Origin: Bacteroidota bacterium | GTDB lineage: Bacteria > Bacteroidota > Bacteroidia > Flavobacteriales > Flavobacteriaceae | Assembly: GCA_024280145.1 (NCBI GenBank) | Contig: JAJRQR010000059.1 | Location: 1-40,209, forward strand | Reading direction: 5' to 3' | DNA: 40,209 nt | Part shown: positions 24,926 through 33,315 of the stretch, in pieces | Numbering within the stretch: position 1 is the stretch's first letter | Layout: every line of letters begins with the position of its first letter | Notes under the pieces: generated by a model | The model's database searches: none | What the model saw: the letters and a program-made list of their open reading frames with translations, nothing else | What the model was told of the DNA's origin: nothing | Program-made: the position numbers and the translations under genes

Positions 24926-25621
24926 ATGAAAGAAGATTTTAAAGTTAGTAAGCAGCACAACGAGTTTGGAAGAAAAATATTAATGGTTATTGCACAAATT
25001 CACCCCTATGTTAAACACCGACTTTACACTGCAGAAACAAGAGGGGTTATAGCTCATAACATGTACACTAGTACTGGGATAATAGATGATGCTATTGTTG
25101 ATTTATACGAAAAATATGAAGGTAAATTATCAGATAATCAAGAAATAAAATTAAAACTTTTTGAAATTGCTAGCAATAAATTGTCAATTCTTTTCAGAAA
25201 AGAAGCAATTTATAAAGATTCTATAAGTACTAGTACAATCTTACAAGAAGAACTGAAATTATTGGAAGAAAAATATGAAGTTGCTGCAGATAATGATACA
25301 ATCATGGAAGAAGATTTAGATGATATTTCTTATCAGCAAAACGATTTTAACACTTCTTCTTTATTATATAATGATGCAGAAAAAAATATCATTAATTCGT
25401 TAGAAATAAATGATTCTAGATTTGAAATTAACGAGGACAAACGTAAAGCTTTCAATAAAATTTATAATTGGTTACCAACTAAGATTTCAAATATAGTAGA
25501 CCTTTTTGTTTTCGGAAAACTAAGCTATGAGGAAATTGCAATAGTAAAAAAGGTAAATTATAATGAAATTAAAAAAATTATACAATCGGTAAGTAGAACC
25601 TTCAGAAAAAATTTGAATTAA
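24926..25621 (+). CDS. divergent sigma-70-like protein
   Basis: Soluble protein of 231 residues. The first ~100 residues look like a degenerate sigma region 2 (helices with I-I-D-D-A-I-V-D-L-Y-E-K-Y and F-E-I-A-S-N-K-L). Next comes an acidic linker (D-N-D-T-I-M-E-E-D-L-D-D), then a C-terminal helix-turn-helix (V-F-G-K-L-S-Y-E-E-I-A-I-V-K-K-V-N-Y-N-E-I-K-K-I-I-Q-S-V) like sigma region 4. I see no anti-sigma gene next to it. It could be an ECF-like regulator of nearby exported proteins, but the call rests on overall shape and is only moderately secure. Confidence 0.6.
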   Translation: MKEDFKVSKQHNEFGRKILMVIAQIHPYVKHRLYTAETRGVIAHNMYTSTGIIDDAIVDLYEKYEGKLSDNQEIKLKLFEIASNKLSILFRKEAIYKDSISTSTILQEELKLLEEKYEVAADNDTIMEEDLDDISYQQNDFNTSSLLYNDAEKNIINSLEINDSRFEINEDKRKAFNKIYNWLPTKISNIVDLFVFGKLSYEEIAIVKKVNYNEIKKIIQSVSRTFRKNLN

Positions 25622-25662
25622 TCAGAAAAAGATTGAATAAACTTTCTAACAAAACATTAACG

Positions 25663-25692
25663 TTTGGATACTAGTTTTTTTTTGTAAATTTC
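25663..25692 (+). promoter_or_regulatory. candidate promoter of the T9SS-sorted BNR gene
   Basis: TTTG at 25663-25666, 18 bases, then TAAATTTC at 25685-25692. The second box matches TAnnTTTG at all but the last base, and the spacing suits Bacteroidota. The ATG follows at 25727. Confidence 0.42.
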
Positions 25693-25726
25693 TTCAAAAA
25701 TAATCAATTGCTAAAAGTTTATTCAA

Positions 25727-27421
25727 ATGAAAAAGAAAAATCACATTCAAAAAACAAGCATCTATTTATTTTTAATAGGTGCTTATTTATTAGTGCCAAG
25801 TCAAATATTTGCGCAAAATTTCGAGATTATTCCTCTGTAAACCCCTGACGACCCTTATATTTCTGCTCCGAGGAATAGTATGCAAAAGCAGCCTGCTTAT
25901 CGAAAAATTAATAGTACTTACTTTACAACTCAAGTAAATGTTGACAATAGCGGAATGGATATAATTGGTGATGCAGGAAATGAAACTTCTATTGCTGTTG
26001 ACCCTACAAATCCAAATAGAATGGTAATTGGATGGCGGCAGTTTGACACAGTAACAAGTAATTTTAGACAAGCTGGTTATGGATATTCTACAGATGGAGG
26101 ACTTACTTGGACTTTTCCAGGAGTTTTAAACCCAGGAGTATTTAGATCGGATCCTGTATTAGATTTTAGTGCGGAAGGAAACTTTTACTATAACAGTTTA
26201 AAAGGAAATTTTGCTTGTGATGTTTATAATATTATAGGTGATGGTGTAATTTGGGGTGGACCAGTACCTGCAAATGGAGGTGATAAACAATGGATGAGAG
26301 TTGATAGAACAAATGGTATTGGAGCTGGAAATATCTATTCTAATTGGAATATTTCATACACTACCTGTGATTGGGACTTCACTAGATCTACAAATGGGGG
26401 CTTTACTTTTGAAGATTGTGTTCAAGTTGATAGCTCACCACGATGGGGAACTATTGCAGTTGATGCTGATGGGACTCTTTTTATTTGTGGGCAACGTGGT
26501 TCAAACTTAATAGTAATTAAATCTACAACTGCCAAAGACCAAAGTATCCCTGTATCCTTTGATTCTGTAGCAAATGTAAATCTGGATGGACTATTATCTT
26601 CTGGAGGAATTAATCCACAAGGATTATTAGGGCAAATGTGGATAGATGTTGATATTTCGGAAGGAACAGGACATGGGAATGTTTATGTTTTGGCAACTGT
26701 TAATCGTAGTTCTAATCCAGATTTAGCAGATGTTATGTTTGCTAGAAGCACCGATGGAGGTGTTACTTTTGAAGATCCAATAAAAATTAATACAGATTCT
26801 GGAACTGATAATATTCAATGGTTTGGAACTATGGCAGTAGCACCAAATGGTAGGATTGATGCAGTTTGGTTGGACACTCGAGATGCTCCACTAGGAACCG
26901 ATGATTCTGTTTTATACTATTCTTTTTCTGAAGATCAAGGAGATACCTGGTCTTCAAATGAAGCTATCTCAATTCCTTTTAACCCGCATATTGGTTATCC
27001 TCAGCAAAATAAAATGGGCGATTATTACGATATGGTTTCCGATAATAATGGAGTTCATTTAGCTTGGGCAAATACTATAAATGGCGGACAAGATGTTTAT
27101 TATACTCATATAGATCCTGAAGCAATTTTAGGCCTGAATGATGTTAATTTTGCAGTAAATAATGTATTAGTTTATCCAAATCCTTTTAAAAATGTAACAA
27201 CTATTAGTTTTTGAATAAAAAATGAAGAGCAAGTCACCATAAATGTTTACGATATATTAGGAAGAAAACAAACAACATTACTAAAAGGTATGTTTTCTGG
27301 ATATCAAGAATTGAAATGGACGGGAACTTCAAGTAAAGGCCAGCCTCTTAAATCGGGAATATATTTTGTCTCTATTGAAACGAAAACTAGTAAAAAAGTA
27401 GTAAAAGTTGTACTTGATTAA
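25727..27421 (+). pseudogene. T9SS-sorted BNR-repeat (sialidase-like) protein with two in-frame stops
   Basis: The signal peptide begins at 25727 (M-K-K-K-N-H, ...S-Q-I-F-A-Q). TAA at 25838-25840 (codon 38) follows N-F-E-I-I-P-L. The same frame stays open with D-P-Y-I-S-A-P and about four Asp-box motifs (Y-S-T-D-G-G-L-T-W, R-S-T-N-G-G-F-T-F, R-S-T-D-G-G-V-T-F, S-E-D-Q-G-D-T-W) until TGA at 27212-27214 (codon 496). It continues I-K-N-E-E-Q-V-T-I-N-V-Y-D-I-L-G-R to K-V-V-K-V-V-L-D and TAA at 27419. The last ~85 residues are a T9SS type A sorting domain (V-Y-P-N-P-F start), and TGA falls inside it. Restored length is 564 codons. Without readthrough the product would lose both its export and its sorting signals. 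Confidence 0.85.
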
Positions 27422-27484
27422 ATTGAAGTTTTCAGAAATAATAAAAATTACTATCTTCGGTTTTTCTAACTAATAAAACCAATT

Positions 27485-28339
27485 ATGAAGACCAAAAAAT
27501 CAATTACTACCTTTCTGTTTTTTTCAATCCTTTTTTCAACAATAGGAATTGCTCAAAATGAGGAGTCAACAAAAGACGATGGCACTAATAATCAAATTAA
27601 AATAGGAATTAAAGCTGGCTATAGTTTAGGAAAACTAGAAGATTCTAGCGATAATATTTATACTCAAGATTACGAATCTGTAAGTGGTTTTGATATTGGA
27701 TTTACCTTTGAATTTAAGATTACAGATTTAATATCGATGCAACCTGAAATTAATTACACTCAAAGAGGAGGGAAGCGTACAGGTTTACAGCCTGTAGGTG
27801 AAAATGAGTTAAGCAATCAGCTTAATATGTTTCTACCTCTTATAGGATTTCCTGCAATCAATAATGAAAACCCACTATACGCAACTTTTGAAAGTGAATC
27901 TGAATTACAATATTTAGAAGTACCGGCTTTAGTGAAATTTGGTTGGGGTGATGATTTTAGCTTTTCTGTAGCTATAGGTCCTTATGTTGGAATGTTATTA
28001 AAAGCTACACAAAAAACTAGTGGAGAAAGTCAGTTTTATTTAGATGCTGATGGTGCCAACCCGGTTTTTATTCCTGGTCCAAATGGGCTACCACCTTATA
28101 CAGTGTTGCCTGCACAATCATTAGATGCAGATACTAACATTAAAGATGATTTGAAAACGGTTAACTTTGGAGGAATATTTGCCCTAGGAGCAAGTAAAAG
28201 CCTGAGTGATAAAAGTGAATTATTTATTGATGCAAGAATTTCTTATAGTTTCAATTCTATACAAATTAACGATGATTTTGGAAAAAGTAATATTGGAGGA
28301 GTGATTTTCTCTTTAGGCTATGCCTATTCTATCCAGTAA
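27485..28339 (+). CDS. outer-membrane beta-barrel protein (PorT-family-like)
   Basis: Exported protein of 284 residues with a signal peptide (...T-I-G-I-A-Q). It opens with I-K-I-G-I-K-A-G-Y-S-L-G and has amphipathic strands such as S-M-Q-P-E-I-N-Y-T-Q-R-G-G-K and Y-L-E-V-P-A-L-V-K-F-G-W-G, the pattern of the OMP_b-brl_2/PorT group of Bacteroidota. It ends in an aromatic-rich strand (F-S-L-G-Y-A-Y-S-I-Q). It starts 63 bases after the T9SS-sorted protein gene on the same strand. 'PorT' names the family only; nothing shows that it is the T9SS component itself. Confidence 0.85.
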   Translation: MKTKKSITTFLFFSILFSTIGIAQNEESTKDDGTNNQIKIGIKAGYSLGKLEDSSDNIYTQDYESVSGFDIGFTFEFKITDLISMQPEINYTQRGGKRTGLQPVGENELSNQLNMFLPLIGFPAINNENPLYATFESESELQYLEVPALVKFGWGDDFSFSVAIGPYVGMLLKATQKTSGESQFYLDADGANPVFIPGPNGLPPYTVLPAQSLDADTNIKDDLKTVNFGGIFALGASKSLSDKSELFIDARISYSFNSIQINDDFGKSNIGGVIFSLGYAYSIQ

Positions 28340-28357
28340 TTATTGTTTATAGAAAGA

Positions 28358-28957
28358 TTATTTTTCTAGCTTTTCAATTACCTTGTCAACGGTAATAATA
28401 TCTGTATAAATATAACCTCCAATGTTAATTATTGGTGTTGTTATAGTATCAATAGAAGGCACATATTTCTCTAAAGTATCTGAAATCTCTTTATTTTCAG
28501 AAAGATTTATTTTTTTATAATTATAAATACTTTTGTCTAAAGAACTCATTAAACTATCACAAGAAACACATTTAATAGATGAATAAATAATAAATACTTT
28601 TGAAGGGTCTATTTTTATTTTAGTTGCTGTGGGGCGCATTGCACGTCTAGAAAGACTATCGTTAGCTTTAACTGTGTAAATGTATTGAGGTGTTTTCCCT
28701 CTTTCAATTACTAAACTATTAACTTTAACTTTAGAAGTTGCTGGGATCCTAATTTTTCTTTGTTTTCCAGTCTTTTGCCTAAATCCTGTTCCTTTTACAG
28801 TAACTATAATGTCATAATCTATAAGGTTTTCATTGATTGCATATAAGTCTAAACGGTTACTTACTTTCTCATCAACTACTTTTATTGGTCTTTTTTGCGC
28901 TATTAGATTTATTGTGAAAATAAAAAAAACAACACTTAATATCTGGTATTTATACAT
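28358..28957 (-). CDS. exported protein with a C-terminal thioredoxin/glutaredoxin-like CxxC domain
   Basis: Protein of 199 residues with a signal peptide (...I-N-L-I-A-Q). Residues ~25-105 form a beta-rich domain (D-L-Y-A-x-N-E-N-L-I-D-Y-D-I-I-V-T-V-K-G-T-G-F, then R-K-I-R-I-P). Residues ~118-199 look like a glutaredoxin fold: F-I-I-Y-S-S-I-K-C-V-S-C (Cys130, Cys133), the cis-Pro element T-T-P-I-I-N-I-G-G and a last helix. I do not know a named family with this combination. It is convergent with the beta-barrel gene 18 bases away and divergent from the S10 peptidase gene. Confidence 0.75.
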   Translation of the reverse strand: MYKYQILSVVFFIFTINLIAQKRPIKVVDEKVSNRLDLYAINENLIDYDIIVTVKGTGFRQKTGKQRKIRIPATSKVKVNSLVIERGKTPQYIYTVKANDSLSRRAMRPTATKIKIDPSKVFIIYSSIKCVSCDSLMSSLDKSIYNYKKINLSENKEISDTLEKYVPSIDTITTPIINIGGYIYTDIITVDKVIEKLEK

Positions 28958-29103
28958 TAGTTAAATTTTATGTTACAAAGTTAGTATTTTTAAAAATTGA
29001 AATTGAAAATTAATTATAAAAAATATTTTATAGTTTTATTACCTGAGTAAATCTCTTTGCTTTAACTATCTTTAAAAGCACAAAACCAACATAATTTATT
29101 AAA

Positions 29104-30591
29104 ATGAAAACTTTATCTTCCATTGTATTGATTTTATTAGGAATATGTTCCTATTCACAATCTAGAACGATCCCAACTGATACTTTAGTAATTACAAAAC
29201 ACAATACAACAGTTAAAGGGCAAAGTTTTTCCTACACGGCAGAAACGGGAACTCAACCTGTTTGGGATAAAAACGGAGACCCAATGGCAACCTTGTTTTA
29301 TACCTATTACACTAGGGATAATGAAAAAAATATGGGTGAGCGACCTTTAATTATTTCATTTAATGGTGGACCAGGTTCGGCTTCAGTATGGATGCATATT
29401 GCTTATACGGGACCAAGAATATTAAATATAGATGAAGAAGGGTATCCTGTGCAACCTTATGGTTTTAGATCCAATCCAAATTCTATAATTGATGTAGCAG
29501 ATATTGTTTTTGTAAATCCTGCAAATACGGGGTACTCCCGAATGATTCCTAATGAGGAAGGTAAAATGCCTGAAAAAGAATTGTTCTTCGGAATTAATGC
29601 AGATATAAAATATTTAGCTGAGTGGGTAAATACCTTTGTTACTCGTCACAATCGTTGGGAATCACCAAAATATATTATTGGCGAAAGCTATGGAGGCACT
29701 CGAGTGATGGGGCTTTCCAATGAGCTTCAAAATTCGCAATGGATGTATTTAAACGGAGTAATAATGGTTTCACCAGCAGATTATAAATTATACAGCACTG
29801 GGCAACCTATTTATTCAGCCTTAAATTTACCCTATTTTACAGCTGCTGCTTGGTATCATAAAGCATTACCTTCAGAATTACAGTCCAAAGATTTAACCGA
29901 TATTTTACCAGAAGTTGAAGATTACGCAATTAATAAACTAATGCCTGCATTGGCAAAAGGAGGGTTTATTAGTGATACTGAAAGAAATAGTGTTGCAGAA
30001 AAAATGGCTTACTACTCAGGATTGAGTAAAAAAAGTATTTTACAACATAATTTAGAGGTTCCAAATAGTTTTTTCTGGAAGGAATTATTACGTGATAAAA
30101 CGGGACAAACTATTGGCAGATTGGATTCTCGTTATTTAGGAATCGATAAAATGGAAGCAGGAACAAGTCCAGATTATAGTCCAGAATTAACCTCTTGGTT
30201 GCATTCATTTACTCCAGCCATTAATCATTATATTAAAACGGAATTAAATTTTGTAACCGATGTTAAGTACAATATGTTTGGTTCTGTACATCCTTGGGAT
30301 AGAGAAAATAACAATACCAGAGAAGGCTTACGTCAGGCTATGGCAACCAATCCGTATTTAAAAGTATTAAATCAGTCTGGTTATTTTGATGGAGCCACTA
30401 CTTATTTTGCAGCTAAATACACCTTATCTCAAATAGATCCTAGCGGGAAAATGAAAGACAGAATAACTTTTAAAGGCTACCGAAGTGGGCACATGATGTA
30501 TTTAAGAAACGAAGATTTAATTAAAGCCAATGATGATTTAAGAGCATTTATAAAAGAATCTTCTGCCAACGGAAAAGCGGCAAAGTATTAA
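29104..30591 (+). CDS. exported S10-family serine carboxypeptidase-like peptidase
   Basis: Protein of 495 residues with a signal peptide (...G-I-C-S-Y-S-Q). S10 hallmarks are F-N-G-G-P-G-S-A-S near residue 86, F-V-N-P-A-N-T-G-Y-S, and the nucleophile motif G-E-S-Y-G-G (Ser195). The other triad members are probably Asp429 (G-Y-F-D-G-A-T) and His463 (S-G-H-M-M-Y). These are alpha/beta-hydrolases that trim C-terminal residues. A periplasmic or outer-membrane peptide-scavenging role is likely. The gene ends 26 bases before the convergent methyltransferase. Confidence 0.92.
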   Translation: MKTLSSIVLILLGICSYSQSRTIPTDTLVITKHNTTVKGQSFSYTAETGTQPVWDKNGDPMATLFYTYYTRDNEKNMGERPLIISFNGGPGSASVWMHIAYTGPRILNIDEEGYPVQPYGFRSNPNSIIDVADIVFVNPANTGYSRMIPNEEGKMPEKELFFGINADIKYLAEWVNTFVTRHNRWESPKYIIGESYGGTRVMGLSNELQNSQWMYLNGVIMVSPADYKLYSTGQPIYSALNLPYFTAAAWYHKALPSELQSKDLTDILPEVEDYAINKLMPALAKGGFISDTERNSVAEKMAYYSGLSKKSILQHNLEVPNSFFWKELLRDKTGQTIGRLDSRYLGIDKMEAGTSPDYSPELTSWLHSFTPAINHYIKTELNFVTDVKYNMFGSVHPWDRENNNTREGLRQAMATNPYLKVLNQSGYFDGATTYFAAKYTLSQIDPSGKMKDRITFKGYRSGHMMYLRNEDLIKANDDLRAFIKESSANGKAAKY

Positions 30592-30617
30592 AACATTTAA
30601 ACAACAGTATTTATTTT

Positions 30618-31442
30618 TTATTTATGATAGACACCACTTTTAAGTTCTAGGTCATCGTTTTTTAAATGTCCTAAAAGGTTCATTAATTTAGGTTTTGTGC
30701 TTTCACCCATAAGAACATTTAACCCCATTTTTGGGGGACCACATTCTTTTAATCTTGCCACTAACGCATCAACAAAAACGATTCCTGCTTGAGTTTGATC
30801 TTTAGATTGTTTTTTTGTAAACCCTAAATCTGTTAGGTATAAATCCATTTCCTCGGCTTTAGATAAAAAGCTAAGATTGGAATTACTTGCCCAAGGCATA
30901 GGATAACTTATTTCTCCCTTTCCTTTTGTTAAGATGTCATAATAAATAAAATAACCAGAAGGTTTTAAAACTCGATGTATTTCTGAATAAAACTTTTTCT
31001 TATTCGGAATATTCATTTGAACGTGTTGTGTCCAAACTACATCAAATGATTGATCTTCAAAAGGAAGTTGAGTAGCATCTCCTTGAATAAAGGTTGTTTT
31101 ATCATCTAATTTTACAAGTTTGGATAGTTCATTTGCGGTTCTAATATATTCATTACTAAGGTCTATTCCTGTGGTATTACAATCATATTCTTCAGCTAAC
31201 ATTCTACAAGGACCTCCCAATCCACAACCTATATCTAATACTGAAGTTCCTTGTATTTCAATACAGTTGGCAAGTTCTTTTGAAACTGCTGCACCACGAA
31301 CGTGAAATTCATCTGCTCCAGCGATATCTGACCTTTTTACATTATTTAAATCAATATTTTGATTTTTAAGACGATTTACAATATCTTCAAAAAGTCCTTC
31401 TTTCAAATAATGGGACTCAATACTTTGATTTAAATTTTTCAT
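30618..31442 (-). CDS. class I SAM-dependent methyltransferase
   Basis: Cytoplasmic protein of 274 residues. Motif I (V-L-D-I-G-C-G-L-G-G) lies at residues 68-77, followed by G-I-D-L-S, Q-G-D-A-T-Q-L-P-F and F-D-V-V-W-T-Q-H-V-Q-M-N-I-P-N-K with H-R-V-L-K-P-S-G. The Q-H-V-Q-M-N-I region resembles sarcosine/dimethylglycine and gamma-tocopherol-type methyltransferases, but the substrate is unclear. It starts 13 bases before the end of the sodium/solute symporter gene, reading in the same direction, so the two may share a transcript. Confidence 0.9.
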   Translation of the reverse strand: MKNLNQSIESHYLKEGLFEDIVNRLKNQNIDLNNVKRSDIAGADEFHVRGAAVSKELANCIEIQGTSVLDIGCGLGGPCRMLAEEYDCNTTGIDLSNEYIRTANELSKLVKLDDKTTFIQGDATQLPFEDQSFDVVWTQHVQMNIPNKKKFYSEIHRVLKPSGYFIYYDILTKGKGEISYPMPWASNSNLSFLSKAEEMDLYLTDLGFTKKQSKDQTQAGIVFVDALVARLKECGPPKMGLNVLMGESTKPKLMNLLGHLKNDDLELKSGVYHK

Positions 31443-31454
31443 TTTATAAAAGTT

Positions 31455-33134
31455 TTATTTATTCTTTTTAGGCAGAATCAATTGCAATAAAACGGCAATC
31501 GTCATTACAATTACACATCCTACTAAATTCAGCCACAAAAAGGGCATTAAATCAATATACCAGATGTAAATTATAATTGCTTGCGTGATAAGAGCTGCCA
31601 TAAAAACTGCATTCCCTTTTACATATTTTATAAAAAAGGCGAGTAGAAATACTCCCAAAACATTTCCGTAGAAGATCGAACCAATTATATTGACCAACTG
31701 AATTAAATTATCAAACAAATTCGCTACACAAGCAACCGATATTGCAATAGCTCCCCAAAGTAACGTAAACCACTTAGAAGCATTTACATAATGTTTGTCA
31801 TCTCGAGCTTTGGTGTTTCGTTTGTATAAATCGATGGCTGTAGTGGAAGCCAAAGCATTTAACTCGGATGCCGTTGAAGACATTGCTGCACTTAATATCA
31901 CAGCCAATAATAAGCCAATCAACCCTCTTGGTAAATTGGTTAAAATAAAATGAATAAATACATAATCCTTATCGTTGGTCTCGGCATCTGGATTTGCTTT
32001 TTTAATTAAGACTTTGGTATCTTCTCGCAACTCATTATCCAATTCATTTAGATATTTAATTTCTTTGGAAAGGTTTTCTTTTTCTAAAGTGTTATTTGTA
32101 TTTGAAAATAATAATTGTTTTTCACGAAGAGATACATCCAAATCTTTTTTATCGATTTCTAATTGTTGAAACTCTGAAGCATATTCCGAATTACGAACAT
32201 CTTCAATCGCAGCAGGATTAAAATTTAAAGGAGCATCGTTAAATTGGTAGAAAACAAAAACCATAACACCTACCAATAAAATAAAGAACTGCATAGGTAC
32301 TTTTAGAAGCCCATTCATAATTAACCCCATCTGACTTTCACGTACCGATTTTCCGCTTAAATAGCGTTGTACTTGACTTTGGTCGGTTCCGAAATAGGAG
32401 AGGGAAAGGAAAGTTCCTCCAATAATACCGCTCCAAAAAGTATAACGATTGTCTAAATTAAATGAAAAATCCAAAACCTCTAACTTTCCACCAGCTCCAG
32501 CAATATCCAATGCTTTGCTAAATGTAATATCTAATGGAAGGTAATTTAAAATGATTAAAAAAGTAATAAACATTCCAGCAAAAATCACCGCCATTTGTTG
32601 CTTTTGAGTAATGCTCACCGCTTTGGTTCCGCCACTAACCGTATAGATAATTACAAGCGTACCAATGATAATGTTTAAAGTAACTAAGTCCCAACCTAAT
32701 ACGGCTGAAAGAATAATAGAAGGAGCAAAAATGGTAATACCTGCTGCTAATCCTCTTTGAATTAGAAATAATATGGCAGTTAAAGTTCTTGTTTTTAAAT
32801 CGAATCTGCCTTCTAAAAATTCATAGGCAGTAAATACTTTTAATTTATGGTATAAGGGAATAAATACCATACTTATAATAATCATTGCAATGGGCAATCC
32901 AAAATAGAATTGTACAAAGCCCATTCCGCTGTGAAAGGCTTGCCCTGGCGTAGATAAAAAGGTGATTGCACTGGCTTGAGTAGCCATAACACTTAATCCA
33001 ATAGTCCACCAATTAGAAGAGTTTCCGCCTTTAAGATAATCGGTTACATTTTGATTTTTTCTGGTTTTATAAGCTCCATAAATTACTATAAATGCTAAAG
33101 TTCCTCCTAAAACAATCCAATCTATTAACTGCAT
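31455..33134 (-). CDS. sodium:solute symporter (SSS family)
   Basis: Inner-membrane transporter of 559 residues with about 13 hydrophobic segments. It starts D-W-I-V-L-G-G-T-L-A-F-I-V-I-Y-G and includes T-Q-A-S-A-I-T-F-L-S-T-P-G-Q-A and S-A-A-M-S-S-T-A-S-E-L-N-A-L, where sodium sites occur in this family. A strongly charged, probably coiled-coil insert of about 70 residues (roughly 305-375) sits between two membrane segments. The substrate cannot be read from the sequence; flavobacterial relatives are often annotated for sialic acid, glucose or proline. It is coupled to the 37-residue gene just upstream, whose stop is one base before its ATG. Confidence 0.92.
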   Translation of the reverse strand: MQLIDWIVLGGTLAFIVIYGAYKTRKNQNVTDYLKGGNSSNWWTIGLSVMATQASAITFLSTPGQAFHSGMGFVQFYFGLPIAMIIISMVFIPLYHKLKVFTAYEFLEGRFDLKTRTLTAILFLIQRGLAAGITIFAPSIILSAVLGWDLVTLNIIIGTLVIIYTVSGGTKAVSITQKQQMAVIFAGMFITFLIILNYLPLDITFSKALDIAGAGGKLEVLDFSFNLDNRYTFWSGIIGGTFLSLSYFGTDQSQVQRYLSGKSVRESQMGLIMNGLLKVPMQFFILLVGVMVFVFYQFNDAPLNFNPAAIEDVRNSEYASEFQQLEIDKKDLDVSLREKQLLFSNTNNTLEKENLSKEIKYLNELDNELREDTKVLIKKANPDAETNDKDYVFIHFILTNLPRGLIGLLLAVILSAAMSSTASELNALASTTAIDLYKRNTKARDDKHYVNASKWFTLLWGAIAISVACVANLFDNLIQLVNIIGSIFYGNVLGVFLLAFFIKYVKGNAVFMAALITQAIIIYIWYIDLMPFLWLNLVGCVIVMTIAVLLQLILPKKNK

Positions 33135-33135
33135 A

Positions 33136-33249
33136 CTAAGAAAAACTAATCATTAAATAATAAAAGAGCGCAATATAAATTGCATTAAAAAGCAACACCC
33201 AAGTGTAACTTTGTTTCCAGATAAATTTTACTTTGTTTTCATCTTCCAT
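33136..33249 (-). CDS. 37-residue single-pass membrane protein upstream of the SSS transporter
   Basis: A short frame, M-E-D-E-N-K-V-K-F-I-W-K-Q-S-Y-T-W-V-L-L, followed by a hydrophobic helix (residues 16-36) and TAG at 33136-33138. One base separates its stop from the transporter ATG (TAGTATG), so translation is coupled. A charged N-terminus, the W-K-x-S-Y-T-W motif and one membrane helix make a good small-subunit candidate for the transporter. From general knowledge, comparable tiny genes precede SSS transporters in other Bacteroidota, but I cannot verify this here. Confidence 0.72.
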   Translation of the reverse strand: MEDENKVKFIWKQSYTWVLLFNAIYIALFYYLMISFS

Positions 33250-33263
33250 TACTTGTTGTTTTT

Positions 33264-33283
33264 AAAACTTGTGAGGTTTTGAT
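33264..33283. repeat. second copy of the AAACCTG-AGGTTTTGAT intergenic element
   Basis: This stretch matches the right arm of the hairpin at 3273-3292 at 17 of 20 bases. It lies in the otherwise empty gap 33250-33315 upstream of the small membrane protein gene. Confidence 0.45.
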
Positions 33284-33315
33284 AGTTCTGACTGACTGAG
33301 TACTGATTACTGTTT

